From assembly GCA_017625535.1 (NCBI GenBank), contig JAGAKR010000022.1:1-64000 (forward strand): a stretch of 64,000 nt of DNA, written 5' to 3'. The notes under the pieces were generated by a model. The model was not told the origin of the DNA and searched no databases. It saw only the letters and a list, made by a program, of their open reading frames with translations. A program made the position numbers and the translations under genes. The stretch's first letter is position 1, and the number at the start of each line of letters is the position of its first letter. Below, one piece after another: positions 43,956 through 52,483 of the stretch. This stretch comes from Bacteroidales bacterium (GTDB lineage: Bacteria; Bacteroidota; Bacteroidia; Bacteroidales; UBA932).

Positions 43956-44603
43956 ATGAAAAAGTTATATTTGATATTAGTGCTATGTCTAATAATTCCA
44001 AGAATAAAGGTATTTTCTCAAGATGAGAACGGATTATATTTTGTCGTAAAATCTGAATATAAGTCAAATGAAGGAAGTGTGTTAGGCAAAGTGATAAAAA
44101 GTAAGTATTTTGATAATACTTATTTTGCGTATCGGGATAGTGTAATTATTTTTAATGCATATTTAACAACAAGTGATAACCCAATATTAAGATTGTGGCA
44201 CTTTTATTTGGTTAAACCTAAATTAGGTAAAACAAAAATTGAGTCTAAAGATCAACACCGGGTGTATTATAAAGATAGTTCATTCTTAAACTCTGTTGAT
44301 TGTATATATTGGGAAGATATAAAGGATATGATACGCATAGATTTTAAGGAATATTTAGGACCTGAATTGAGAAATAAAATGCTTAATGAAAATAAAATGC
44401 AGCGGACAATATATCTTGTAGATTTATCGGAAAAGGAGCCAAATGGGAAAATAAAGATTTATCAAGTTGAAGATGTTATTAGACAATGGCACACAGGACC
44501 TCATATAGAAGGAGAAGAAGAGCGGGCCCAATATATGAAAACGGTAAAGGAAAAGATTGATAAACGTAGAGTTGAAAGGAAAGCAAAAACATTCAAGAAA
44601 TAG
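43956..44603 (+). CDS. Exported protein of the duplicated module, copy 2
   Basis: A 215-residue protein with a signal peptide (cleavage near VFSQ), intact and homologous along its length to the product of 37642-38292. Shared motifs include LRLWHFY, KDQHR, KDSSFLN, YWEDIKD, RTIYLVDLSEK and YQVEDV. It begins 3 bp after the broken lipoprotein frame. Very AT-rich. Its frame has been kept while its partner gene has decayed, which would suit a role independent of the partner, such as immunity or inhibition; this is inference. Confidence 0.65.
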   Translation: MKKLYLILVLCLIIPRIKVFSQDENGLYFVVKSEYKSNEGSVLGKVIKSKYFDNTYFAYRDSVIIFNAYLTTSDNPILRLWHFYLVKPKLGKTKIESKDQHRVYYKDSSFLNSVDCIYWEDIKDMIRIDFKEYLGPELRNKMLNENKMQRTIYLVDLSEKEPNGKIKIYQVEDVIRQWHTGPHIEGEEERAQYMKTVKEKIDKRRVERKAKTFKK

Positions 44604-44616
44604 TTTGTAAAATGAG

Positions 44617-44641
44617 ACAGGTTGGCCGTCGGCCAACCTGT
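44617..44641. terminator. Repeated hairpin, copy d
   Basis: Arms ACAGGTTGGCC and GGCCAACCTGT, loop GTC, between the convergent stops at 44603 and 44666. Confidence 0.75.
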
Positions 44642-44665
44642 TTCTGTTATAGACAATCTGTGACA

Positions 44666-47257
44666 TTACCAATTTAATGAAAAACCTATCAGATATTCAG
44701 CATCCCTAAGGACAGTTGCTTTGCTCACTGTTGATGCTCCGCTGAAATAAGTGTAATTGTACTCTTTGGTATCCAGCACATTCCTCAAAAGGGCATAGAC
44801 CTTCATCTTTGGTCCAAAACTGTACTCTGCTCTAAAATCCAGGAATGGCAGTGAGATATCTTCATATCTCTTGTCACTGGAGGTCTGCCAGTAATGGTAC
44901 AATTCCCCTTTAAGCAACAATTTCTCTACTGGGAACCAGTTTGCCGTTGCCTTTGCTGTTATGTGGTCTATCCCCTGTGATTTGCCGCTTTTGAATATAC
45001 TGTGGGTATATGAACCCGAACATACTGCCGAAAAGTTGTCTGATGGGGTGAACTCCATATCTGCACTGCAACTGACGCCCTCTGTATCATATTGGTAATA
45101 CTCCCCCTGCAAATATTGTTCTGCTCGGTTCAAGGAGTACTCAAATCCCCCCTTCAACGAGAACACATTGCCAAATAGTTTCTTCACATTGGCTCCAACT
45201 GAAAATCTCCTGTTATCGGTCCCTTCATCTATATAAGTTACAAGCGTGTAATCCTGCAGATACATATCCTGTTGTGCAACACTGGAATGGAAAACATTGT
45301 ATGACACATTAAGGTTCCAGAATATCATACTTGCAAAACTGCTGTGTGACAATGACAAATTGTAGAATTGGGAGATTCTCTCCGGTACCGCATCATATTT
45401 GTAAAGATTCCTGTATCCGGTGTATATATATCCTTTTCCCATAGTTCCAATTCCGCCCACACTGTTGCTTATGCTTGCCCTGCCCTTAATTGCAAGAGAA
45501 GTGGAAAGATTATGCTCTGCATATACAGAAGGGGCATAAATCAAATACATCCTGCTGTCTCCATCCAGGAAATCGCCCCTTAGTGCCAAAGGTGCACCAA
45601 AATCAATTTTGGTTTTCCGGTATTTCATAAAATAGGATACATCCGCATATGGCTGTACCATAAAAAGATGCAGGTTATTGTACATGGAATCTATATGTGG
45701 TGTAACTATAGATTCATATCCGTTATATTCCGCCTTTACACCTGGAGTAAAGGTAAATGTTCCGTTTCCCATCTGTCTGGAAAATGAAGAGTAGACATTG
45801 GCCCTTGCGTTGTCTGTATAGAAGTCCTGTACAACTTCATTTCCCCCGAACAAGGAACTTATATTATCTGAAAGCACAACCATAGACTGGTTTTGTCGGG
45901 AATAATGCATATCAACATTCAATTTCCGGACTTTTGAATTTTTCTTCCCGACAATTGACAGTTTGTTTTCTGCAATGAAATTTGGCAAATCATAATCCTG
46001 CACATAGCCTCCCTGCAAACTTTTACGCACACTTCCTGCCTCATTGAAAAGGGCTTTTATTGAGAATACATTCTCCACGTACTTTTGTTTGCCGTTGAAT
46101 GTGTAGGTTATCTCACCTTCCAGCAGTTTGTCTGAGCGTTTGCGCAACATACTGTCAGCAATGACAACAGGCTCCATATCTGCCGGAGTAACTACAGACT
46201 TTGTATACACTTCATCCCGTCTGATATCTGAAAAGAATACTACATTCTGGCGTAATGCGGCATCCGCAGAAAGCTTGTTCAAATTGTTCACAGAAACTGC
46301 ATTGGATTTGTTGTTGTAATAGTAGTTTTTGGGAACAGGGAGATTAACACTGTTCACAGGAAACAGATCTTCCAGTCCTCCCCCCTGGATTTCCGATAGT
46401 CTATATGCTCCAGGCTGCAGATTCTGGGTTCTTGTTTCCATTATTATATCTTCGCCGGAGTTGTCGGTCTTGGCAATTGCCATAGTCTGCCGGCCACTGC
46501 CAAAGTTCATTGCCGTTACCTTCCCCTGGTATAATATATCGGGAAGCCCTATATGTCCTCCTATAGTCCAGATCCACCTGTTTTTTGCCTTCTCTTTCAG
46601 TTTTATGTTCAAGGCTGCCTGATTGCTCTTTACAAGCCCCTCCAGTGCCCTGATTGGCTGGTGCTCATAATATACACTTACCGCAGAGATATCTTCAGGT
46701 CGTATATTCTTTATGGCCAGGCCATAACGGCCTCCCAACAAATCCATATCCTCTATATAGACCTTGTTCACATTAACGCCCTGGACCTTTACTTGTCCTG
46801 TGGTTGTAACCTGTACGTGTGGCAGACGGTTGAGAACCTCTTGCAGGGAATTGTCCTCTTTTCTTACAAATGTATTGGCATCGTATGTTACGGTATCCCC
46901 GGCAACCTTAATTGTAACAGGTTTTACTGTAATGGTTGGCAACTGTAAATTCTCCTCCTCCAGAACAACATCCTTCACAAGTGTTGTTGCCCCTTTCATA
47001 TCTACCCGTAGAGAGGTTCTTTTATACCCCATCAGATAAAAATCCAGATTTGTGAAACTCCCGGGTATTTTAAGGTCATATGCACCATTGTCTTGTGCAA
47101 TTGCATATGAGATAACCTTGTCGTTATTGTAGACTGTGACTATTGCACCGGGCAAAGGATTGCCCGCAACATCAGAGATATTGCCGCTTACCCTTGTCTG
47201 AGACAAAGCATGGAAACAGAAAAGGGTACAGATTATCAATAATAGCACTCTTTTCAT
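44666..47257 (-). CDS. Outer membrane beta-barrel protein (TonB-receptor-like) of a GLPGLI pair
   Basis: An 863-residue exported protein: signal peptide 1-19, a carboxypeptidase-regulatory domain (about 21-100), a plug-like domain with NRLPHVQVTTTGQVKVQGVNV, and a beta-barrel to the C-terminus (YLIGFSLNW). Proteins of this kind are regularly encoded next to GLPGLI proteins in Bacteroidetes; their substrates are unknown. It starts 9 bp after the GLPGLI gene. It resembles the barrel protein at 29415-32252 in plan. Confidence 0.83.
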   Translation of the reverse strand: MKRVLLLIICTLFCFHALSQTRVSGNISDVAGNPLPGAIVTVYNNDKVISYAIAQDNGAYDLKIPGSFTNLDFYLMGYKRTSLRVDMKGATTLVKDVVLEEENLQLPTITVKPVTIKVAGDTVTYDANTFVRKEDNSLQEVLNRLPHVQVTTTGQVKVQGVNVNKVYIEDMDLLGGRYGLAIKNIRPEDISAVSVYYEHQPIRALEGLVKSNQAALNIKLKEKAKNRWIWTIGGHIGLPDILYQGKVTAMNFGSGRQTMAIAKTDNSGEDIIMETRTQNLQPGAYRLSEIQGGGLEDLFPVNSVNLPVPKNYYYNNKSNAVSVNNLNKLSADAALRQNVVFFSDIRRDEVYTKSVVTPADMEPVVIADSMLRKRSDKLLEGEITYTFNGKQKYVENVFSIKALFNEAGSVRKSLQGGYVQDYDLPNFIAENKLSIVGKKNSKVRKLNVDMHYSRQNQSMVVLSDNISSLFGGNEVVQDFYTDNARANVYSSFSRQMGNGTFTFTPGVKAEYNGYESIVTPHIDSMYNNLHLFMVQPYADVSYFMKYRKTKIDFGAPLALRGDFLDGDSRMYLIYAPSVYAEHNLSTSLAIKGRASISNSVGGIGTMGKGYIYTGYRNLYKYDAVPERISQFYNLSLSHSSFASMIFWNLNVSYNVFHSSVAQQDMYLQDYTLVTYIDEGTDNRRFSVGANVKKLFGNVFSLKGGFEYSLNRAEQYLQGEYYQYDTEGVSCSADMEFTPSDNFSAVCSGSYTHSIFKSGKSQGIDHITAKATANWFPVEKLLLKGELYHYWQTSSDKRYEDISLPFLDFRAEYSFGPKMKVYALLRNVLDTKEYNYTYFSGASTVSKATVLRDAEYLIGFSLNW

Positions 47258-47266
47258 AGCCGGTGT

Positions 47267-48079
47267 TTATTTTATCAGGTATATAGGAATATAGTACCTC
47301 TTTTTGGGTGGTGCTGTAGAAGATGATGAAATGACGTTAAAATATATTTTCTCAAATTTTTGATGATCTGTTTCTGCCATACGTTCAGCCCTTAGCAGAT
47401 CTTTTATTTTCATCTCTCTAACATCCTTATTGTCTGCCGGCAAAAAGACTCTATATGGTTCAGCCAACTGCCCTACATTTTCACAAGTGAATTTGAAATA
47501 CCCGTTAGAGTCATTTGCCTGCATTACAAGCCCAGGCAATCCCCATAATAACCAAGGTCCGTCATTTACAGGTATCTGTGGTGCGTACCATACCTCCCAT
47601 AACCTCCCTGCAACAGTTGCTGCTGCCTTATGACACAGATAACCATTTATGGTAAGTGTATCCTGCTCCAATTTCCACTGTGGCATTTCCAAATCTTCAA
47701 CTGCTCTGTAGAAATTTATCATCAACTTGTTTGTATAATGATATTTGCCCTCCACAAATCTCTTGTCAAGATTCCAATTCACTCCTCTCGGAAGAGGCCT
47801 GATTTGCTCCACCACCTCCATCCAATGCATGCCTTCTGCAAACAGCGCTTTTGATACAGAATCTCTGTATTGGTTCGCCCTGCTGTAAAAATAAGAATGC
47901 CCGCTCTTGCAAATATCCAAAAAGTATGTATCCTTGTAATATCCTGTTTTGGTAGAATCTTTCTTAAACCTATAGGTATATTCAGCTCTGTAATATGCAG
48001 TATTATCCAGAATTTCCTGGGCAGATGAACTTATATGAAATACGCCCAAAAAAAGAATTGCAAATAAGGTCTTTTTCAT
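47267..48079 (-). CDS. GLPGLI-family exported protein
   Basis: A 270-residue protein with signal peptide (1-20) and the family's defining segment, here GPWLLWGLPGLVMQAND near residue 180, followed by the usual C-terminal pattern. GLPGLI proteins are Bacteroidetes-specific, periplasmic or outer-membrane-associated, and of unknown function. First gene of a two-gene operon with a promoter at 48155-48186. Confidence 0.88.
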   Translation of the reverse strand: MKKTLFAILFLGVFHISSSAQEILDNTAYYRAEYTYRFKKDSTKTGYYKDTYFLDICKSGHSYFYSRANQYRDSVSKALFAEGMHWMEVVEQIRPLPRGVNWNLDKRFVEGKYHYTNKLMINFYRAVEDLEMPQWKLEQDTLTINGYLCHKAAATVAGRLWEVWYAPQIPVNDGPWLLWGLPGLVMQANDSNGYFKFTCENVGQLAEPYRVFLPADNKDVREMKIKDLLRAERMAETDHQKFEKIYFNVISSSSTAPPKKRYYIPIYLIK

Positions 48080-48154
48080 AGTCTGTAATCTTTAAGTCAA
48101 TAATTAACTATAAGGTTGCTGAGAATGAAAAAATGGAAGTCACCACAACCATTG

Positions 48155-48186
48155 GCAAGATATGAAAATAATTGCATTTTCGCAAG
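48155..48186 (-). promoter_or_regulatory. Promoter of the GLPGLI operon
   Basis: Minus strand CTTG (48183-48186), 20 bp, TATCTTGC (48155-48162). It uses the same -7 variant as the HExxH module. Confidence 0.5.
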
Positions 48187-48206
48187 CCTGATAATTATAC
48201 TATAGC

Positions 48207-48300
48207 CCCTATCGGGATGATTTTAAAATAATTTTATTATTTTTGTACCCGATAAGGATGATTTTATATCCATTTGTTTTGAATTGTACCCGAAAGGGAT
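48207..48300 (+). promoter_or_regulatory. Three phased operators of the hipBST locus
   Basis: Three 12-bp imperfect palindromes, CCCTATCGGGAT (48207-48218), CCCGATAAGGAT (48248-48259) and CCCGAAAGGGAT (48289-48300), start exactly 41 bp apart, about four helical turns. Their form CCC...GGAT resembles HipB operators (TATCC-N8-GGATA in E. coli). A -7-like TATTTTTG (48238-48245) lies between the first two, so bound repressor would cover the promoter. The 41-bp units also share the bases after the box (GATTTTA in the first two). Confidence 0.7.
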
Positions 48301-48312
48301 AATAGATTGCGT

Positions 48313-48516
48313 ATGAAAATAGATGAGTATATAAGGAAAAAGCGTAAACTCCTTAATCTTACACAGCAGGAACTTGCAGAGAGAGCAGGGGTTGGTTATA
48401 GGTTTATTAGGGAACTCGAAAACGGGAAACCTACTGTGAGGATGGATAAAGTGAATCAAGTGTTGTTATTGTTTGGAGAAGAACTTCAACCTGGTAAAAT
48501 AAAAGATAATCTATGA
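48313..48516 (+). CDS. hipB: HipB-type antitoxin/repressor (Xre helix-turn-helix)
   Basis: 67 residues from the ATG at 48313. A single Xre-family helix-turn-helix covers most of it (LTQQELAERAGVGYRFIRELENGKP). It should bind the three upstream operators and repress its own operon. It overlaps the next gene by 4 bases (ATGA). Short length and context match HipB in three-gene hip loci. Confidence 0.85.
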   Translation: MKIDEYIRKKRKLLNLTQQELAERAGVGYRFIRELENGKPTVRMDKVNQVLLLFGEELQPGKIKDNL

Positions 48517-48833
48517 AACGGGCAAAAATATATATAGATGATATTTTTTGTGGAATACTTACTGAAGGTCCAGACGGCTATGGATTCAAATATACACCTG
48601 AATATCTGGCTATGAATAATGCAAAACCTGTAAGTCCTACAATGCCTCTCCAGAACGAGGAGTATGAGAAGGAAATAATGTTCCCGGTTTTTGACGGGCT
48701 GATTCCTGAAGGCTGGATGCTTGATATAGTGCATAATACGTGGAAAATAGATCCAAGGGACAGAATGTCTTTGCTGTTGGCATGCTGTAAGGATTGTATA
48801 GGTAATATTAGTGTAAGAAGCTATGATGATTGA
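48513..48833 (+). CDS. hipS: HipS-like protein (HipA N-terminal subdomain as separate gene)
   Basis: A 106-residue protein corresponding to the N-terminal subdomain 1 of HipA (the couple_hipA region), with TPEYLA and the segment MFPVFDGLIPEGWMLD typical of that domain. In the HipBST system of enteropathogenic E. coli the equivalent free protein is the antitoxin for the HipT kinase. Gene order hipB-hipS-hipT and overlapping starts and stops are the same here. Assigned by domain and order, not by experiment. Confidence 0.8.
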   Translation: MKRAKIYIDDIFCGILTEGPDGYGFKYTPEYLAMNNAKPVSPTMPLQNEEYEKEIMFPVFDGLIPEGWMLDIVHNTWKIDPRDRMSLLLACCKDCIGNISVRSYDD

Positions 48834-48834
48834 A

Positions 48835-49800
48835 ATGGAAAACAAGTGTTTATATTGTTATAGAGAATTAAAGAAGGGGGAGGCAGGATATCATGCTTCG
48901 TGCGCTTCCAAACTGTTTGGGAGCACAAAGGCACCCGTAATGCCATACTCCAGAAACAATATTGGAGATCTCGCACTTGAGATTCTGAAGTCAAGGACAT
49001 CCGTTACAGGTGTACAGCCCAAGTTATCATTGGATATAAATAAAGGTGCAAAGAATGAACCCGACCGCCTTACAATTGTGGGGCTATGGGGTAATTACAT
49101 ACTTAAGCCGCAAAGCCCAAAATTCAATTCTTTGCCAGAATTGGAGGATCTTACAATGAAGATGGCTTCTGCAGCAAAAATTGAAACGGCTGTACATGGT
49201 CTGATACGGATGTCAGACGGTGAGTTGGCCTATATTACCAAAAGGATGGACAGGAAAAGCAATGGCGCCAAAATTTCAATGCTGGATATGTGCCAATTGA
49301 GCAACAGACTCACAGAGCATAAGTATCTGGGGACATATACACAGTTGGCAGACATAATAAAAAGATATTCTGCAGTTCCTGTTTTGGATATACAGCGCTA
49401 TTGGGAAATAGTCATTTTCTCATGGATTACCGGTAATTCCGATATGCACTGCAAAAATTTCTCCCTTATGGAAAGGGACGGGATAGGTTATACTTTATCT
49501 CCCGCTTATGATTTGCTTGCTGTTCTATTGACAGGAATAGATGACAAAGATGAACTTGCCATGCCATTGACGGGATATAACTTTGAAAGCGACAAGAGTT
49601 TCTTGGGCTATAACAGAGCATCTTTTTTGGAAGCTATGGCCATTAGCGGGATAGACTCCGTAATAGCCAATAAACTTATTGGCAGGATGATAAAAAACAG
49701 AAGTAAATGGTTTGAATTGATAGAAAGTTCATTCTTGTCATTATCTTTAAAATATGCATATAAAGAGTTGATTGACGACAGGATAGAAAAATTGGGCTGA
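48835..49800 (+). CDS. hipT: HipT-like Ser/Thr kinase toxin with N-terminal zinc-finger-like motif
   Basis: About 321 residues from the ATG at 48835 (alternative ATGs at 48823 and 48826 overlap hipS). Kinase features: Gly-rich loop SVTGVQPKLSL (56-66), the catalytic loop ITGNSDMHCKNFSL and the metal-binding LSPAYDLL. The N-terminus has Cys5, Cys8, His20 and Cys23 in a zinc-finger-like arrangement before the kinase. HipA kinases inactivate aminoacyl-tRNA synthetases and cause dormancy; HipT of E. coli targets TrpRS. The target here is unknown. Compact kinase lacking the N-subdomain, which is encoded by the preceding gene. Confidence 0.85.
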   Translation: MENKCLYCYRELKKGEAGYHASCASKLFGSTKAPVMPYSRNNIGDLALEILKSRTSVTGVQPKLSLDINKGAKNEPDRLTIVGLWGNYILKPQSPKFNSLPELEDLTMKMASAAKIETAVHGLIRMSDGELAYITKRMDRKSNGAKISMLDMCQLSNRLTEHKYLGTYTQLADIIKRYSAVPVLDIQRYWEIVIFSWITGNSDMHCKNFSLMERDGIGYTLSPAYDLLAVLLTGIDDKDELAMPLTGYNFESDKSFLGYNRASFLEAMAISGIDSVIANKLIGRMIKNRSKWFELIESSFLSLSLKYAYKELIDDRIEKLG

Positions 49801-49804
49801 GATT

Positions 49805-49851
49805 GATATAAAGCAACAGGTTGGCCGCTGGCCAACCTGTTGCTTTATATC
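49805..49851. terminator. Repeated hairpin, copy e (22-bp stem)
   Basis: Copy of the same core extended to a perfect 22-bp stem (arms 49805-49826 and 49830-49851, loop GCT). It begins 5 bp after the hipT stop and includes the batE stop codon (49845-49847), so it terminates both convergent units. Confidence 0.85.
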
Positions 49852-50609
49852 ACCTCAACATCATTCATCTGCATCCACCCCTGTCTTCCGTCCGAGATCT
49901 CTATGCGGCACCATTTGCCGGCCTCTTCCAGAATTTCAACCTTTGAGCCTTCATGCAGGATGAACAGGTTGTTTCCCGTAGCATTTGGGGCACTCTTCAC
50001 ATTGCTCACCGGCACCATTACAATGGCTTCATCCTCACTGTTGGCATTTGCCCTCAGATTGGCTGCAAAAATTACTGCAAAGATTGCAAAGAGGAACACA
50101 ATGCAGGCCATTACAAAAGAGAACTTGCGCTGGCCGGTTGTAGGGGCAAACTTGAACAGCAGCATAAGCAGTGCAACAACCGCAAACAGTGCCACCGAAA
50201 CATATGCCCATCCGTTTGATGAAATCATATTGCGTATCTCCTTTATCCAGGTGGAAAGGATGAACTCCGGCACCACCTCTATTTTGTCAAGTGTCTGCAA
50301 CCTTGCAATCTGCAGGTTTGTCTTTGCATCCTCCCCGGCAGGATTGAGCTTAAGGGCCTTCTCATAATAGAGGATTGCCTTGCCCATACTGCCTGTCTTG
50401 TAATATGCATTGCCTATATTATAGTACAATTTGTATGAATGCACCCCGTTCTCCTCTATCTTAAGGTAATCATTGAGGGCTGTCTCATACTGCCCCATAG
50501 AGTAGGCATCATTTGCACTGTTCCACAACAGGCCGTTGCTGTTGGCGCTAAGGTTAACAGCAATCATAAGGCACAATGCCACAAAAACATATTTTATCTT
50601 ATGGTTCAT
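49845..50609 (-). CDS. batE: BatE: TPR and SH3 aerotolerance protein
   Basis: A 254-residue protein: signal peptide, TPR repeats (about 25-105), two transmembrane helices (about 135-155 and 165-185) and a C-terminal bacterial SH3 domain (about 195-254). It is the last gene of the bat operon, one base after batD. Bat proteins form a membrane complex linked to aerotolerance in Bacteroides fragilis; the molecular role is unsettled. Confidence 0.88.
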   Translation of the reverse strand: MNHKIKYVFVALCLMIAVNLSANSNGLLWNSANDAYSMGQYETALNDYLKIEENGVHSYKLYYNIGNAYYKTGSMGKAILYYEKALKLNPAGEDAKTNLQIARLQTLDKIEVVPEFILSTWIKEIRNMISSNGWAYVSVALFAVVALLMLLFKFAPTTGQRKFSFVMACIVFLFAIFAVIFAANLRANANSEDEAIVMVPVSNVKSAPNATGNNLFILHEGSKVEILEEAGKWCRIEISDGRQGWMQMNDVEVI

Positions 50610-50610
50610 A

Positions 50611-52458
50611 TTACAACTCTCCCTCCAAATTAGATATTACCGCTATTGCCTTTGCATACTGGGCAGACATCTCCCCTGCCCCGCCGTCCATAGAGTAACG
50701 GGCCATCTCGCAATCCTCAAGCAACTGCATGAACTCCTCTATATTGCCCTTAGAAACCTTCTTGGCCTCCATTGTCTCCTTAATGGTATCGCGCTGCATA
50801 TCCGCAAACTGTATGGCCAGTTTGTCACTTATATATCCAAGCAGTGCCTTGTGCATCTCTTCATAGAATGGTGAGCGCAAATTCTGCTGCATATACTGTT
50901 CGGCAAGTTTCAATCTCTTCCTTGCAACCTTGTTGGCCTTCCTGTTCCTGGTTCTCACCACATCGCCACGGAGTTTTGCCCTCCTGCGCAGGAACTGGTA
51001 TACCGCCGCATAAGCAGCAACTATAAGGGCCAGCACCACAAAATAGAGCACACTGCCCACAAAGAACCTCCCTTTGGCAGAGAAGCCTGCACCACCCTGC
51101 AGGATATACCTTATATCCTCGCCCAGAGAAGCCACAGCCTGTTTTGAAACACCCTGTATAAGGCTGCCGCCAGAAACCACATTGTCACCTTTTGTAACTT
51201 TAACTGCAACAGGAAGGCTCTTGAGCGTTACATACCTGTTTGACTTTACATCATAGTAACTGTACTCAACCGGAGGTATCTCAAACACACCCTCGCTTCT
51301 TGGTATGAACGGGTACTCAAAAGTCTTGCTCCCCTGTATGCCGTTCACTCCATACGAATAGTTGTTGGAGGTCTTCATATCATACAGTTCAAAATCTGCA
51401 GGCAGTTCCACCTTTGGAGCCTCTATAAGGTTAAGGTTGCCGCTGCCTTTTACAGTTACAACAAGAGAACCAGCCTCGTGAGCCTTAACGCTGTCCCTGC
51501 TCAATTTCACATCAAGTGAGAACTCTCCCACACCCTGTCCGAACGATGCCGGCGCACCTGCCGGAAGCGATGATACCTTTATGGTTGCCTGGCCGGAATT
51601 TATCCTCTTCTTTACAATCTGGTATCCCGAATCAAAGAAATCGTCAAAGATGGAGCGTCCGCCGCTTGGGGTTGTCCTCACCTGCACCTGGCATATCATC
51701 TCCGCAGGTTTTACGGTTACATCACCTGTCTGCTGCGGCAAGAGCATATATTTACGGAGTACAGCAGAATTATATATCTGGCCGTCCACATTCTCCCTTA
51801 CAAAATTTATGTTCTGCGGGGTCTCAATCTCCTGACTCCAGAAACCGTCAAATACAGGGAAGCGGATATCCTCAAAACCCGCAATAGGAACCCTGGTATA
51901 AAGTTTGAGTGTGGCAATTATAGGCTCACCCTTCACAACTTTGGTTTTGCTGAAAGAGAGTTTCAGGAACACATCCTTTGCAGAAATTTCCCCCTGGGAA
52001 CTTCTCTGCCCTGCCGGAGCATTGCCTGTAGCCTCAGCCTGGGAACTCTGCTGCCCACCCTGCTGGGCCTCACCCTTCACCACCTCAATGGAAATCTCCT
52101 TGGTTGTATATACTTTCTTCCCGATAGTGGCACTTGCTGGGGAAATCTTTGCAATCCCCTCCCCTGTAGGCCTCAGGATGAATGTATAACTTATCTCCAG
52201 CCGCTCTGTCCTCTGGCCGTTGATTATCTGGGTGCTCTGCATCCTGGATGGCGACGGACCCGCCAGAATCTCCGCACCTGTAACTGTAGGGTTTACAAAA
52301 TCCGAGATCTCCCCGTCTGCAGTATACACTACCCTGAAAATCTCATCCGCTCCAACTACCCTTGGGGCATCAACCGTAAAAGTGTTCTGGGCAAAAGCGC
52401 TGCCGCCCACAAAGAGCATCAGCAATAGAAGCACCTTTCTCAAATATCTCATATACAC
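50611..52458 (-). CDS. batD: BatD: large periplasmic aerotolerance protein
   Basis: A 615-residue protein with a signal peptide, a long beta-sandwich periplasmic region (including RPTGEGIAKISPASATIGKK) and one C-terminal transmembrane helix near residue 480 followed by a basic cytoplasmic tail. It matches the BatD/oxygen tolerance family. A Gln/Ala/Gly-rich linker occurs near residues 130-155. It lies between the fused batBC gene (25 bp) and batE. Confidence 0.9.
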   Translation of the reverse strand: MYMRYLRKVLLLLMLFVGGSAFAQNTFTVDAPRVVGADEIFRVVYTADGEISDFVNPTVTGAEILAGPSPSRMQSTQIINGQRTERLEISYTFILRPTGEGIAKISPASATIGKKVYTTKEISIEVVKGEAQQGGQQSSQAEATGNAPAGQRSSQGEISAKDVFLKLSFSKTKVVKGEPIIATLKLYTRVPIAGFEDIRFPVFDGFWSQEIETPQNINFVRENVDGQIYNSAVLRKYMLLPQQTGDVTVKPAEMICQVQVRTTPSGGRSIFDDFFDSGYQIVKKRINSGQATIKVSSLPAGAPASFGQGVGEFSLDVKLSRDSVKAHEAGSLVVTVKGSGNLNLIEAPKVELPADFELYDMKTSNNYSYGVNGIQGSKTFEYPFIPRSEGVFEIPPVEYSYYDVKSNRYVTLKSLPVAVKVTKGDNVVSGGSLIQGVSKQAVASLGEDIRYILQGGAGFSAKGRFFVGSVLYFVVLALIVAAYAAVYQFLRRRAKLRGDVVRTRNRKANKVARKRLKLAEQYMQQNLRSPFYEEMHKALLGYISDKLAIQFADMQRDTIKETMEAKKVSKGNIEEFMQLLEDCEMARYSMDGGAGEMSAQYAKAIAVISNLEGEL

Positions 52459-52483
52459 AAATTTTAATCTCTTTTAAGTAAAA

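Noticed and set aside
36876-49851. Five hairpins as CRISPR or phage attachment sites
   Set aside because: They are dispersed kilobases apart at gene ends and no integrase gene is nearby; terminator use explains their position better.
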